DNA of 64,000 nt from positions 124,001-188,000 of the forward strand of contig NZ_APJI01000023.1 of the NCBI RefSeq assembly GCF_000497575.1, in the 5' to 3' direction. This stretch comes from Afipia sp. OHSU_II-C1. Its GTDB lineage: Bacteria; Pseudomonadota; Alphaproteobacteria; Rhizobiales; Xanthobacteraceae. The notes beneath the pieces are model-generated. The model was not told where the DNA came from. It saw nothing but the letters and a program-made list of their open reading frames with translations, and searched no databases. Both the position numbers and the translations under genes were made by a program. How positions within the stretch are numbered: position 1 is the first letter of the stretch; each line of letters starts with the position of its first letter. This document shows positions 8,503-16,238 of the stretch, in pieces.

Positions 8503-8865
8503 TCAGGCCGCCAGCATCTTGTTCACTTCGCTGACCAGCTCGCGCAGGTGAACCGGCTTGGACAGGACCTTGGCGTTCTTGGGTGCCTCGGAGTCCGAAT
8601 TCAGCGCCACGGCGGCAAAGCCGGTGATGAACATGATTTTGATATCGGGATCCAGCTCCGACGCGCGGCGCGCCAGTTCGATCCCGTCCATCTCCGGCAT
8701 CACGATGTCGGTTAGAAGCATTTCAAAAGGTTCTTCGCGGAGCCTCTGATAGGCTGACAGCCCGTTGTCATAGGACGAGACCTGAAACCCTGCATTCTCC
8801 AGCGCTTTGACCAGAAAGCGGCGCATGTCGTTGTCGTCTTCGGCAAGGAGAATTTTGTGCTGCAT
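8503..8865 (-). CDS. cpdR: CpdR-type single-domain response regulator
   Basis: A 120-residue stand-alone receiver domain. The acidic pair is at Asp10/Asp11, the phosphoacceptor Asp53 is in LLTDIVMPEMDGIELARRASELDPD, with Thr81 and Lys103. The run IMFITGFAAVAL and the ending KVLSKPVHLRELVSEVNKMLA are characteristic of CpdR. In Caulobacter, unphosphorylated CpdR is the adaptor that primes ClpXP for cell-cycle proteolysis (PdeA, CtrA pathway), and CckA-ChpT phosphorylation switches it off. It is divergent from an N-formylglutamate amidohydrolase-like gene, a pairing I associate with this order. Confidence 0.9.
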   Translation of the reverse strand: MQHKILLAEDDNDMRRFLVKALENAGFQVSSYDNGLSAYQRLREEPFEMLLTDIVMPEMDGIELARRASELDPDIKIMFITGFAAVALNSDSEAPKNAKVLSKPVHLRELVSEVNKMLAA

Positions 8866-9097
8866 GGTCCCGGTCGTCTTAATCGCGTGAATGGAGAAGT
8901 CCCCTGCCTTCTATTTGCCCGATGGGTAGTAAATTTCGGGTGAAGGCGAACTTCCTCTTGGCAGAACGGTTAGCTTTGCGGACAATGATCCTGAACGAAA
9001 CATCTGCTTTTCCGGCGAAAATGTGTTGCCCGGGCAGGCATTTCAGCAGCGGCGAGCATAACGCCGCGGGTGAAAATGGCGAGGAAAAGAGGTGGCA

Positions 9098-9985
9098 ATG
9101 ACCCAGTTCGAGGACGAATTGTCGCCTCCGTTCGAGATCATCGAGCCGCCGGTCTGGCGGGCGCCGATCATCTTCAATTCCCCGCATTCCGGATCGGTCT
9201 ATCCCCGCGAATTTCTGGCCGCGTCCCGCATCGACGAGTCGGCGCTGCGGCGTTCGGAAGATTCGTTCATGGACGAGATCATCGCGGATCTCACCGGCCG
9301 CGGATTTCCAATCATGCGGGTGAATTTTCCGCGCTCCTATGTTGACGTCAATCGCGAGCCGTACGAACTCGATCCGCGCATGTTCGCCGGACGGCTGCCG
9401 AGCTTTGCAAATACGCGCTCGATGCGGGTTGCAGGCGGTTTGGGTACGATTCCGCGCGTCGTCGGCGACGGCCAGGAAATCTACTTTGAACGCCTCGATG
9501 TCGAGGACGCACTGAACCGGATCGAGGCGCTGTACAAGCCCTATCACCGCGCCCTGCGCCGTCTCATCAACAAGGCGCATCAGGCATTCGGCACGGTCAT
9601 TCTGGTCGATTGCCATTCGATGCCGTCGGTGGGTGTTACCCGCGATGAACCCAAGCGTCCCGATGTCGTGATCGGCGACCGCTACGGCACAAGCTGCGCC
9701 GGCCTGCTGGCCGATGTCGTCGAGGAAACGCTGACCGGGCTCGGATATTCGGTAGGCCGCAACAAGCCCTATGCGGGCGGCTTCATCACCGAGCACTATG
9801 GCAACCCGGCCAGCGGACTGCATACCGTCCAGCTTGAACTCAACCGTGCAATCTACATGGACGAACGGCGTCGCGAGCGCGGCCCGCAGTTCCGCAAGGT
9901 CGCCGACGATTTCATGATGCTGGCAGAGGCGCTGGCTGCGATTCCACTCGACAGCCTCGGGCCATTCCAGGCGGCGGCGGAGTAG
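9098..9985 (+). CDS. N-formylglutamate amidohydrolase family protein
   Basis: A 295-residue member of the N-formylglutamate amidohydrolase family (HutG/FGase fold, carboxypeptidase-A-like zinc hydrolase). Signatures are IIFNSPHSGSVYP near the N-terminus, with the zinc-ligand histidine, then RVNFPRSYVDVNREPYELD, ILVDCHSMPSVG with the second histidine, and GGFITEHYG. HutG proper converts N-formylglutamate to glutamate and formate in histidine breakdown. No other hut genes are near, so the substrate is not certain. The start is the ATG at 9098 with an AAGAGG site five bases upstream; the GTG at 9092 overlaps that site. Confidence 0.88.
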   Translation: MTQFEDELSPPFEIIEPPVWRAPIIFNSPHSGSVYPREFLAASRIDESALRRSEDSFMDEIIADLTGRGFPIMRVNFPRSYVDVNREPYELDPRMFAGRLPSFANTRSMRVAGGLGTIPRVVGDGQEIYFERLDVEDALNRIEALYKPYHRALRRLINKAHQAFGTVILVDCHSMPSVGVTRDEPKRPDVVIGDRYGTSCAGLLADVVEETLTGLGYSVGRNKPYAGGFITEHYGNPASGLHTVQLELNRAIYMDERRRERGPQFRKVADDFMMLAEALAAIPLDSLGPFQAAAE

Positions 9986-10054
9986 AAGTTACCATCCGCG
10001 GGTCCTCGCATGCCGGCGCAAAGAGGCGGCCGCTAGCCGCGCCACCCGCCCAAG

Positions 10055-10140
10055 AAAAAAGGGCCACTCGCGAAAGCAAGTGGCCCAAGTCTAGGGAGGA
10101 AACGCCCAAGGAGGGCAGCAATAACGCGAGGCGTTATCGC
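10055..10140 (-). ncRNA. Candidate anti-Shine-Dalgarno small RNA (cuckoo/CcsR-like architecture)
   Basis: Read on the minus strand this 86-base stretch shows a compact three-hairpin layout. First is a perfect 7-base-pair hairpin (ATAACGC, CTC loop, GCGTTAT; 10121-10137). Second is GCCC-TCCTT-GGGC, with the anti-SD sequence TCCTT in its loop (10104-10116). Next comes an unpaired TTTCCTCCCTAG (10091-10102), complementary to AGGGAGGAAA-type ribosome sites. Last is a strong terminator hairpin (10061-10086) followed by six T. Anti-SD motifs of this kind define several alphaproteobacterial small-RNA families that act on many mRNAs. The family assignment is by architecture only. Confidence 0.65.
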
Positions 10141-10148
10141 ACCGCAAC

Positions 10149-10178
10149 AATATGCAGCCGCAACGCACTCAAGGCAAG
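10149..10178 (-). promoter_or_regulatory. Possible promoter of the small RNA
   Basis: On the minus strand CTTGCC, 17 bases, GCATAT, ending about ten bases before the first hairpin of the RNA candidate. This is close to the alphaproteobacterial sigma-70 pattern. Confidence 0.45.
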
Positions 10179-10197
10179 TATTTTTAAAGATTTAGTC

Positions 10198-10332
10198 ATG
10201 CTCTACATGCATGACAGACTTGCGATCACTCCTCCGAGGCAGCAAGAGTTCTTTGTTAAATATCAAAGTCTTATGAAGAATTATGACAATTGTGCACTGC
10301 CAAAAAAGCATGAAAATGCACCCAAGAAGTGA
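10198..10332 (+). CDS. Possible 44-residue protein in the AT-rich gap
   Basis: A short frame from ATG 10198 (second in-frame ATG at 10207) to a TGA at 10332, starting MLYMHDRLAITPP and ending in a lysine-rich tail. It reads like protein (few rare residues, balanced composition) but has no convincing ribosome site, and 44 open codons are not statistically unusual. Divergent from the small-RNA promoter. I recognise no family. Confidence 0.2.
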   Translation: MLYMHDRLAITPPRQQEFFVKYQSLMKNYDNCALPKKHENAPKK

Positions 10333-10530
10333 ATAAAGATGTCAATTTATTGGCTGTCAAGCTTTCATTTGCACCTTCACTTTGGAATCTCAAAGTAAAG
10401 AATGAACACTCCGGTTAGTGTCCAGCCATCAGAGTTTGCGGCGATTGCTCCGCTCCCCGGACTCTTATAGGGCCGTAACAGGTTCGCACTTACACTCCAT
10501 CGGCATCGTGGTTGCTCTAAAGGAATCCTC

Positions 10531-11313
10531 GTGACGGTCATCGACTTCACCGCTTTCATCGGACGACTGGCGACCGCCTCGGGCGACACCATCCTTCCCT
10601 TCTTCCGCACCTCGCTCAGCGTCGAGAACAAGAACGCCGGACGCGATCTCGATCCGGTCACCGAGGCCGACCGCGCCGCCGAGGCGGTGATGCGCCGGAT
10701 GATCAAGGACAGCTTTCCGCTGCACGGCATTATCGGCGAGGAGTTCGGATCCGAACGCGCTGATGCGGAATATGTCTGGGTGTTGGACCCGATCGACGGG
10801 ACCAAGTCTTTCATCGCCGGTCTGCCGATCTGGGGCACGCTGATTGCGTTGATGCACAACGGCACCCCGGTGTTCGGCATGATGCATCAACCCTATATCG
10901 GCGAACGTTTCAGCGGCGACGGCGGTTCCGCGCGCTACGATGGAGCATCCGGCAAACGAAAACTGCAGGTGCGGCGGTGCGCATCGCTCGCAGAAGCGAC
11001 GCTGTTCACCACCAGCCCCCGATTGATGAAGGCGCCGGACCGCGCGCAGTTCGAGCGCGTCGAAGCCGGCGTACGATTGTCGCGTTACGGCGGCGATTGC
11101 TACGCCTATTGCATGCTCGCCGCAGGACATCTCGATCTCATCATCGAGACCGAGCTGAAGCCGTACGACGTTGCAGCCCTGATTCCGATCGTCACCGGCG
11201 CCGGCGGCATCATCACCACCTGGGACGGCAAGCCCGCACAATCCGGCGGACGCATCGTCGCGGCCGGCGACAAGCGCGTCCATGAAGAGGCACTGAAGAT
11301 TCTGAACGCCTGA
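10531..11313 (+). CDS. hisN: Histidinol-phosphatase, inositol-monophosphatase type
   Basis: A 260-residue IMPase-superfamily enzyme. Metal-site motifs are DPVTEAD (41-47), IGEEFG with Glu70/Glu71, WVLDPIDGTKSF (84-94), and a late YDVAAL. The pattern and length fit HisN, which removes phosphate from histidinol phosphate, the penultimate step of histidine synthesis; actinobacteria and many alphaproteobacteria use this type. Start is GTG 10531 with AAAGGA nine bases upstream. hisZG lies 23 kb away, so the pathway is dispersed. A generic inositol monophosphatase activity cannot be excluded. The cysQ gene at 28 kb is a paralogue. Confidence 0.85.
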   Translation: MTVIDFTAFIGRLATASGDTILPFFRTSLSVENKNAGRDLDPVTEADRAAEAVMRRMIKDSFPLHGIIGEEFGSERADAEYVWVLDPIDGTKSFIAGLPIWGTLIALMHNGTPVFGMMHQPYIGERFSGDGGSARYDGASGKRKLQVRRCASLAEATLFTTSPRLMKAPDRAQFERVEAGVRLSRYGGDCYAYCMLAAGHLDLIIETELKPYDVAALIPIVTGAGGIITTWDGKPAQSGGRIVAAGDKRVHEEALKILNA

Positions 11314-11332
11314 GATCTCTCAGGCTTTGGCG

Positions 11333-12229
11333 TCACAGCTTCGCAAACATCTTCAGATGATCCGCAAGCTGCTGCACCGGCCGCGGCAGCGATTGCCGGC
11401 TACGGGTGCAGATCGCGAGCCGGCGGCTGGCCCATGGATCGGTTATCCTGATTGTCCTGATCCGGGTGGAGCGGTAACCGCGCGCCGCAGCCTCCGGAAT
11501 GATCGCCACGCCGACGCCGGCCTCCACCATCTGGCAGATCGCATCGAAACTCCGGAGCCGCGCCCGCACCCGCATGCGCACACCAAGTTGTGCGGCATGA
11601 GTTGCGATATGACTTTGCAAGGCGCTGACCTCGGTCAGGCCGACGAACTCGCGGGCAGCAACATCGCGGAAACCGGTCTGGCGGCGCTGCGCGATCTCGT
11701 CTCCAGGCGGCACGATCAACACCAGCCGATCGGCGCAGAACGGAAACCGGTCGAGCCCCTCGGGCAGCATCGCGTCGATCGCCAGACCGATATCGGCTGC
11801 GCCCGAGGCCAGCGCGGTGGCAATCTCCGCGCTCTCGCGCTCCTCTACATCGACGCTGATCGCCGGATGTTTCGCCAGAAACGACGCCAGCGCCTTCGGC
11901 AGATGCTCGCTCGCGCCGGACGTGTTGGCGAGCATGTGGATGCGCGCCTTCAGGCCCCGCGCGTACGCGCTGAGTTCGCCCTGCATCGCCGCCATCTGAT
12001 GCAGCACGATCCGGGCATGATCGAGCAAGCTTTCACCGGCGGCCGTCAGCCTGACGCCGCGCCGCTGCCGCTCCAGGAGCGGTACGCCCAGCGCCGCTTC
12101 CATGCCCTTGATGCGTGCGCTGGCCGATGCCAGCGCTAAGGCCGACCGCTCGGCGCCGTGGGTGATGCTGCGCGCCTCGGCGATCGCCACGAACAACCGC
12201 ATATCCACCAGATCGAAATGCATGGCCAT
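11333..12229 (-). CDS. LysR-family transcriptional regulator
   Basis: A 298-residue LysR regulator. The helix-turn-helix spans about residues 6-65 (VDMRLFVAIAEARSITHGAERSALALASASARIKGME), with a substrate-binding domain following. It is divergent from a TauE/SafE-type exporter, with a dyad of T-N11-A spacing in the 89-base gap, the usual arrangement for a regulator and its target. The effector could be an organosulfonate, sulfite or another anion handled by the exporter; this is inference from the neighbour alone. The stop lies 20 bases from the end of convergent hisN, with no obvious terminator between. Confidence 0.88.
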   Translation of the reverse strand: MAMHFDLVDMRLFVAIAEARSITHGAERSALALASASARIKGMEAALGVPLLERQRRGVRLTAAGESLLDHARIVLHQMAAMQGELSAYARGLKARIHMLANTSGASEHLPKALASFLAKHPAISVDVEERESAEIATALASGAADIGLAIDAMLPEGLDRFPFCADRLVLIVPPGDEIAQRRQTGFRDVAAREFVGLTEVSALQSHIATHAAQLGVRMRVRARLRSFDAICQMVEAGVGVAIIPEAAARGYRSTRIRTIRITDPWASRRLAICTRSRQSLPRPVQQLADHLKMFAKL

Positions 12230-12242
12230 GGCCCTTTACAGT

Positions 12243-12263
12243 GCCTTCGCCAACGCCGAAGGC
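12243..12263. promoter_or_regulatory. Possible LysR box between LysR and TauE genes
   Basis: GCCTTCG, seven bases, CGAAGGC: a perfect dyad whose central T and A are eleven bases apart, the classic LysR spacing. It lies 14 bases upstream of the LysR start. Confidence 0.45.
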
Positions 12264-12318
12264 TAGCTCCGTATCCTCCAGATTGTGCAGTTTGCCGCCC
12301 TCGGTCAATGTACGCGCC

Positions 12319-13110
12319 ATGTCCAGTTCACTCTCCGATCCCGTTCTCCTGATCATCATTGCCGCAGTCTTCCTGCTGGCAGGCTTCGTCAAAGGCACCA
12401 TCGGCATGGGTCTGCCGACCGTGGCGATGGGTCTGCTCGCCACGCGGATGCCGCCCGCACACGCGCTGGCTATCGTGATTGTGCCCGCCATCGTCACCAA
12501 TATCTGGCAGACCTTCGTCGGCCCGTATCTGCGCGACATCGTGCGCCGGTTGTGGCCGCTGATGGCCGGCACGGTGCTCGGCATTCTGTCGGGCGGAGGC
12601 CTGATGACAGGCCCCTATGCGCGCTACGGCACCATCGTGCTCGGCATATTGCTGGTGATCTACGCGATCATCGGGCTGTCCAAAGTCCGTTTCAGCGTCG
12701 AGCGCCGGAACGAGAAATGGCTCGGCGGCATCGTCGGGCTGGTCACCGGCGTGATCTCGGCCGCGACCGGCGTGCAGGTCATTCCCTCGATGCCCTTCAT
12801 GCAGGCTATCGGCATGGAGAAGGACGAACTGGTCCAGGCGCTCGGCGTGTTTTTCACGACCGCGACCGTGGCGCTGGCGTTCAACCTCACTGGCGCGGGG
12901 CTGCTGAACGCAACCGTTGCCGTTCCCGGCCTTGTCGCGATGGTCACGGCTTTCGCCGGCATGTATCTCGGACAGCTTCTGCGCTCGCGCATGGATGCCG
13001 ATACGTTCCGCCGCTGGTTTCTGATCGCGATGCTGCTGCTGGGGATTTATCTCGCCGGTGAAATGCTGGCGCGAATCCACAGCGAGACGGTGGTCCCGGC
13101 AACGCACTGA
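12319..13110 (+). CDS. TauE/SafE family sulfite/anion exporter
   Basis: A 263-residue membrane protein with about eight hydrophobic segments. Both family repeats can be seen: LLAGFVKGTIGMGLPTVAMGLL near the N-terminus, and GGIVGLVTGVISAATGVQVIPSMPFMQAIG in the middle, the second copy of the glycine-rich TauE signature. The family exports sulfite, sulfoacetate or related organosulfur anions. I chose ATG 12319; frames starting further upstream would add a non-hydrophobic tail and overlap the dyad. No clear ribosome site is present, so the start is moderately uncertain. Control by the divergent LysR protein is likely. Confidence 0.82.
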   Translation: MSSSLSDPVLLIIIAAVFLLAGFVKGTIGMGLPTVAMGLLATRMPPAHALAIVIVPAIVTNIWQTFVGPYLRDIVRRLWPLMAGTVLGILSGGGLMTGPYARYGTIVLGILLVIYAIIGLSKVRFSVERRNEKWLGGIVGLVTGVISAATGVQVIPSMPFMQAIGMEKDELVQALGVFFTTATVALAFNLTGAGLLNATVAVPGLVAMVTAFAGMYLGQLLRSRMDADTFRRWFLIAMLLLGIYLAGEMLARIHSETVVPATH

Positions 13111-13156
13111 CGCGAAAACCGGTGCCGGTTGGCTCTGACCGTGCTAGGCGTGCTGC

Positions 13157-13576
13157 ATGATCCGGGTCACACGCGACATCACGATTGACGAGAAGGACCT
13201 CGACATTGCGTTCGTTCGCGCTTCGGGCCCGGGCGGACAGAATGTCAACAAGCTCTCGACCGCGGCGCAACTGCGCTTCGATGTCAGGCGTATCACGCTT
13301 GAACCGGATGTGATGACGCGGCTGACCACGCTTGCAGGCCAGCGCATGACCAGGGACGGCGTGATCGTCATTCACGCGCAGCGCTTCCGCACCCAGGAGC
13401 GCAACCGCGCCGACGCCATCGACCGGCTGCTGGAGCTGCTGCGCGAAGCCGCTGTCCGTCCGAAACCGCGCCGCGCCACGAAGCCGACCCTCGGCTCCAA
13501 GATGCGCCGTCTCGACGGCAAGAAACGCCGCAGCGATATCAAGGCAAGGCGCAACACGCGCAGCTTCGACGATTAG
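13157..13576 (+). CDS. arfB: Ribosome-rescue peptidyl-tRNA hydrolase ArfB (YaeJ)
   Basis: A 139-residue member of the class-I release-factor family lacking the stop-codon recognition domain. The catalytic GGQ is at residues 26-28 in ASGPGGQNVNK, and the C-terminal tail is strongly basic (KKRRSDIKARRNTR), as needed to enter the empty mRNA channel of a stalled ribosome. ArfB hydrolyses peptidyl-tRNA on non-stop complexes, a back-up to tmRNA and important in alphaproteobacteria. Follows the TauE gene by 46 bases; the two may be co-transcribed by chance. A hairpin terminator follows. Confidence 0.93.
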   Translation: MIRVTRDITIDEKDLDIAFVRASGPGGQNVNKLSTAAQLRFDVRRITLEPDVMTRLTTLAGQRMTRDGVIVIHAQRFRTQERNRADAIDRLLELLREAAVRPKPRRATKPTLGSKMRRLDGKKRRSDIKARRNTRSFDD

Positions 13577-13591
13577 GCACACCCGACAGAA

Positions 13592-13619
13592 AACTCCGGC
13601 CACGGAAGCGGCCGGAGTT
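13592..13619. terminator. Bidirectional terminator hairpin
   Basis: AACTCCGGCC paired with GGCCGGAGTT across an eight-base loop, between the convergent arfB and the Gly-rich protein gene. The T tract is better on the minus strand. Confidence 0.7.
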
Positions 13620-13656
13620 CTTGTCTTGGGGAAAAGAGCAGGACCAGCGCACCAGC

Positions 13657-13968
13657 CTAACGCTTGAGACCGCCCGCAGCGCCACCGGTGGCGCCAGCCG
13701 CGCCGTTGACAGCTCCGCCCGCACCCGACCCGACCGTGCCCTTCGCACCGGTGTGCGTACCGGCGCCAGCATTGGCACCCGAACTTCCGACATTGGAATC
13801 GACGCCGGCGCCGGTATTGGCGCCACCGGAGATTCCGGCGGGGCCGCTGACACCACCCTGCGCGCCGCCACGAACCCGCGTGTCAGATGAAACGCCCTGT
13901 GCCAGTACAGCGCCAGTCAGCATTGCCGAGGTTGCGAGCACAATGGCTGCAGTTTTTACGACCTTCAT
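13657..13968 (-). CDS. Small exported Gly/Ala-rich protein
   Basis: A 103-residue protein with a clear signal peptide (MKVVKTAAIVLATSAMLTGAVLAQ, cut after VLA). The mature part is almost entirely Gly, Ala, Ser, Thr and Asn in loose GGANTGAG/GSSGANAG repeats. No cysteine is present in the mature part. Similar low-complexity secreted proteins are common in Bradyrhizobium relatives, with no known function. A GGAGA ribosome site precedes the ATG. It is flanked by the hairpin terminator at its 3' end. Confidence 0.7.
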   Translation of the reverse strand: MKVVKTAAIVLATSAMLTGAVLAQGVSSDTRVRGGAQGGVSGPAGISGGANTGAGVDSNVGSSGANAGAGTHTGAKGTVGSGAGGAVNGAAGATGGAAGGLKR

Positions 13969-14275
13969 CCACTTCTCCTTACAATAGCGACGCCCATCCG
14001 GTTTCGTCTGTGCGCCGTCCGCATCTACCGGATGGATTCGCCGAGATATTTCTCACGAACGACGCGCACGCATGCAAACTGCGTGGTGTGACCATTGTTC
14101 AGAGATTTGGGGGCCATTTCGCGGAGATTCCGCCACATGCTGACCGCATATGCGGCCGTTCAAGAGACCTGTGCGAAGCGGTGAAAGCCTGACAAATGAG
14201 CCCGGTTGAGGTTCCCTTTGATCAATCCAACCCGGTAAAATGCGCCCGCGTCATATCGAGTCGCACTGGAACCTC
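13969..14275. other. Gap between the Gly-rich gene and mutL
   Basis: 307 bases with no supported gene. They hold the promoter regions of both divergent genes and one loose inverted repeat (CCATCCGGT at 13994-14002 with ACCGGATGG at 14027-14035, 24 bases apart). I see no recognisable regulator site or RNA. Confidence 0.5.
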
Positions 14276-16093
14276 ATGCCCGTCCGTCAGCTCCCTATTC
14301 AAATCGTCAACCGCATTGCCGCCGGCGAGGTGGTGGAGCGGCCCGCGAGCGCGGTGAAGGAGCTGGTCGAGAACGCCATCGATGCCGGCGCGTCGCGCAT
14401 CGACATTTTTACCGAGGGTGGCGGACGCCGGCGCATCGCGATCACCGACGACGGCGCGGGCATGACGCGTGACGATCTCGCACTCTCGGTCGACCGACAC
14501 GCGACATCGAAGCTCGACGACGAGGATCTGCTGCGCATCCGCACGCTCGGCTTCCGCGGCGAAGCACTGCCGTCGATCGGCGCTGTGTCAAAGCTCAATA
14601 TTGCCACACGGCATGCCAGCGAGCCTCATGCGTGGACGCTCAATGTCGATGCGGGGGCGAAGTCCGATATCGTGCCAGCGGCATTGGCCGCTGGAACGCG
14701 CGTCGAGGTCAGCGATCTGTTCTACGCCACCCCGGCGCGGTTGAAATTCCTCAAGACCGACCGCACCGAAGCCGAAGCCGTCCGCGAAGTGGTGCGGCGC
14801 CTGGCCATGGCACGGCCGGACATCGCGTTTTCGCTGTCCGGCGAGGAACGCGCGCCCGTCACATGGGCGGCGGCGCTGCCCGGCGCACCAGGCCGCCTGA
14901 CACGGCTCGGCGATATTCTGGGCGCGGATTTTCGCGCCAGCGCCATCGAGGTGCGCGCGGAGCGTGATGGCGTTAGCGTCGAAGGCTTTGCCGCAGCACC
15001 TTCCCTCACGCGGGCCAACGCACTCGGGCAATATCTGTTCGTCAACGGCCGCCCGGTGCGCGACAAGCTGATCCTCGGCGCCGTGCGTGCAGCCTATGCG
15101 GACTATCTGCCGCGCGACCGTCATCCCGTGGTGACGCTGTTCGTTACGCTGGATACGCAGGAGGTCGACGCCAACGTGCATCCGGCAAAGACCGAGGTGC
15201 GTTTCCGCAACGCCGGGCTGGTCCGCGCCCTGATCGTGCACGCGCTGAAAGACGGCCTCGCACGCGAAGGCAAGCGCACGGCGGCGAATTCCGACGGCGC
15301 GGCGATCATGGCCTTCCGCCCGGGCAGCATTTCACGCAGCGGTGGATGGGACTGGCGGCGCTCGCCGAATTTTCCTGCGGCTCCCCCTGCACCGGCTTAT
15401 GCGAATGCGTTTTCGCCCAATACCTTTGCCGAGACCGCGCAGGCCGCATTCGATACTGGCGCGCCGACCGCCGACGTGCGCACTGAGCACGCGCCCGCAC
15501 ATGAACTGATCGACAGCCCGCTCGGCGCGGCGCGCACGCAGATCCATGAAAACTACATCGTCGCCCAGACCCGCGACGGGCTGGTGATCGTGGATCAGCA
15601 TGCCGCCCACGAACGCATCGTCTATGAGCGGCTGAAAGCCTCGCTTGAACGCAACGGCGTGCAGCGGCAGATTCTGCTGATCCCCGAAATCGTCGAGATG
15701 GACGAGTCCACCGTCGAGAGGCTGGTGGGACGCGCCAGCGAGCTGGAAAAATTCGGGCTGAGCATCGAGTCGTTCGGACCCGGCGCGATTGCCGTGCGCG
15801 AAACGCCGTCGCTCCTCGGCAAGACCGATGCAGCCTCATTGCTGCGCGATCTCGCCGAGCACATGGCCGAATGGGACGAGGCATTGCCGCTTGAGCGGCG
15901 GCTGATGCATGTCGCGGCGACGATGGCCTGCCACGGCTCGGTGCGCTCCGGCCGTATCCTCAAGCCTGAGGAAATGAACGCGCTGCTGCGCGAGATGGAA
16001 GTGACGCCGAATTCCGGCCAGTGCAACCACGGTCGACCGACCTATGTCGAACTGAAACTTGCGGACATCGAAAAGCTGTTCGGGCGGCGATAA
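14276..16093 (+). CDS. mutL: DNA mismatch repair protein MutL
   Basis: A 605-residue MutL. The GHKL ATPase domain is first: IVNRIAAGEVVERPASAVKELVENAIDAGA carries motif I, followed by DDGAGM (motif II) and TLGFRGEALPSIGAVS (motif III). The transducer domain contains FVNGRPVRD and VDVNVHPAK-like VDANVHPAKTEVRF. The C-terminal dimerisation domain contains DQHAAHERIVYERL and the late CHGSVRSG plus PNSGQCNHGRPT. The DQHAxxER endonuclease motif and the cysteine/histidine motif suggest a nicking MutL, as in bacteria lacking MutH. Start ATG 14276 matches the conserved MPVRQLP start. Confidence 0.96.
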   Translation: MPVRQLPIQIVNRIAAGEVVERPASAVKELVENAIDAGASRIDIFTEGGGRRRIAITDDGAGMTRDDLALSVDRHATSKLDDEDLLRIRTLGFRGEALPSIGAVSKLNIATRHASEPHAWTLNVDAGAKSDIVPAALAAGTRVEVSDLFYATPARLKFLKTDRTEAEAVREVVRRLAMARPDIAFSLSGEERAPVTWAAALPGAPGRLTRLGDILGADFRASAIEVRAERDGVSVEGFAAAPSLTRANALGQYLFVNGRPVRDKLILGAVRAAYADYLPRDRHPVVTLFVTLDTQEVDANVHPAKTEVRFRNAGLVRALIVHALKDGLAREGKRTAANSDGAAIMAFRPGSISRSGGWDWRRSPNFPAAPPAPAYANAFSPNTFAETAQAAFDTGAPTADVRTEHAPAHELIDSPLGAARTQIHENYIVAQTRDGLVIVDQHAAHERIVYERLKASLERNGVQRQILLIPEIVEMDESTVERLVGRASELEKFGLSIESFGPGAIAVRETPSLLGKTDAASLLRDLAEHMAEWDEALPLERRLMHVAATMACHGSVRSGRILKPEEMNALLREMEVTPNSGQCNHGRPTYVELKLADIEKLFGRR

Positions 16094-16238
16094 AGCCGCC
16101 AAAATCGTAAGGGCGAAACAGTGACGATCTTCGCTGCAAAAGGCGAAGTGGTGAGCAAATTGCGGCTTCCGGGCGAATTCAGATTCAGTGTCAGAAACGC
16201 CGCCGAATTAACTTGACGCACGACGTCTGAATGCAAGT

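Larger units (their letters stand above)
9986..10530. other. AT-rich intergenic region with a candidate small RNA
   Basis: 545 bases between the amidohydrolase and hisN. The left part (to about 10180) holds a minus-strand small-RNA candidate with its promoter. From about 10180 to 10400 the sequence is clearly AT-rich against the GC-rich background and contains a 44-codon reading frame. The rest is the hisN leader, with an AAAGGA site before the GTG start. No mobile-element ends were found. Confidence 0.7.

Noticed and set aside
13994..14035. CCATCCGGT / ACCGGATGG inverted repeat as an operator
   Set aside because: The 24-base spacer is long for an operator and the arms are GC-rich; it could be chance or part of a leader fold.
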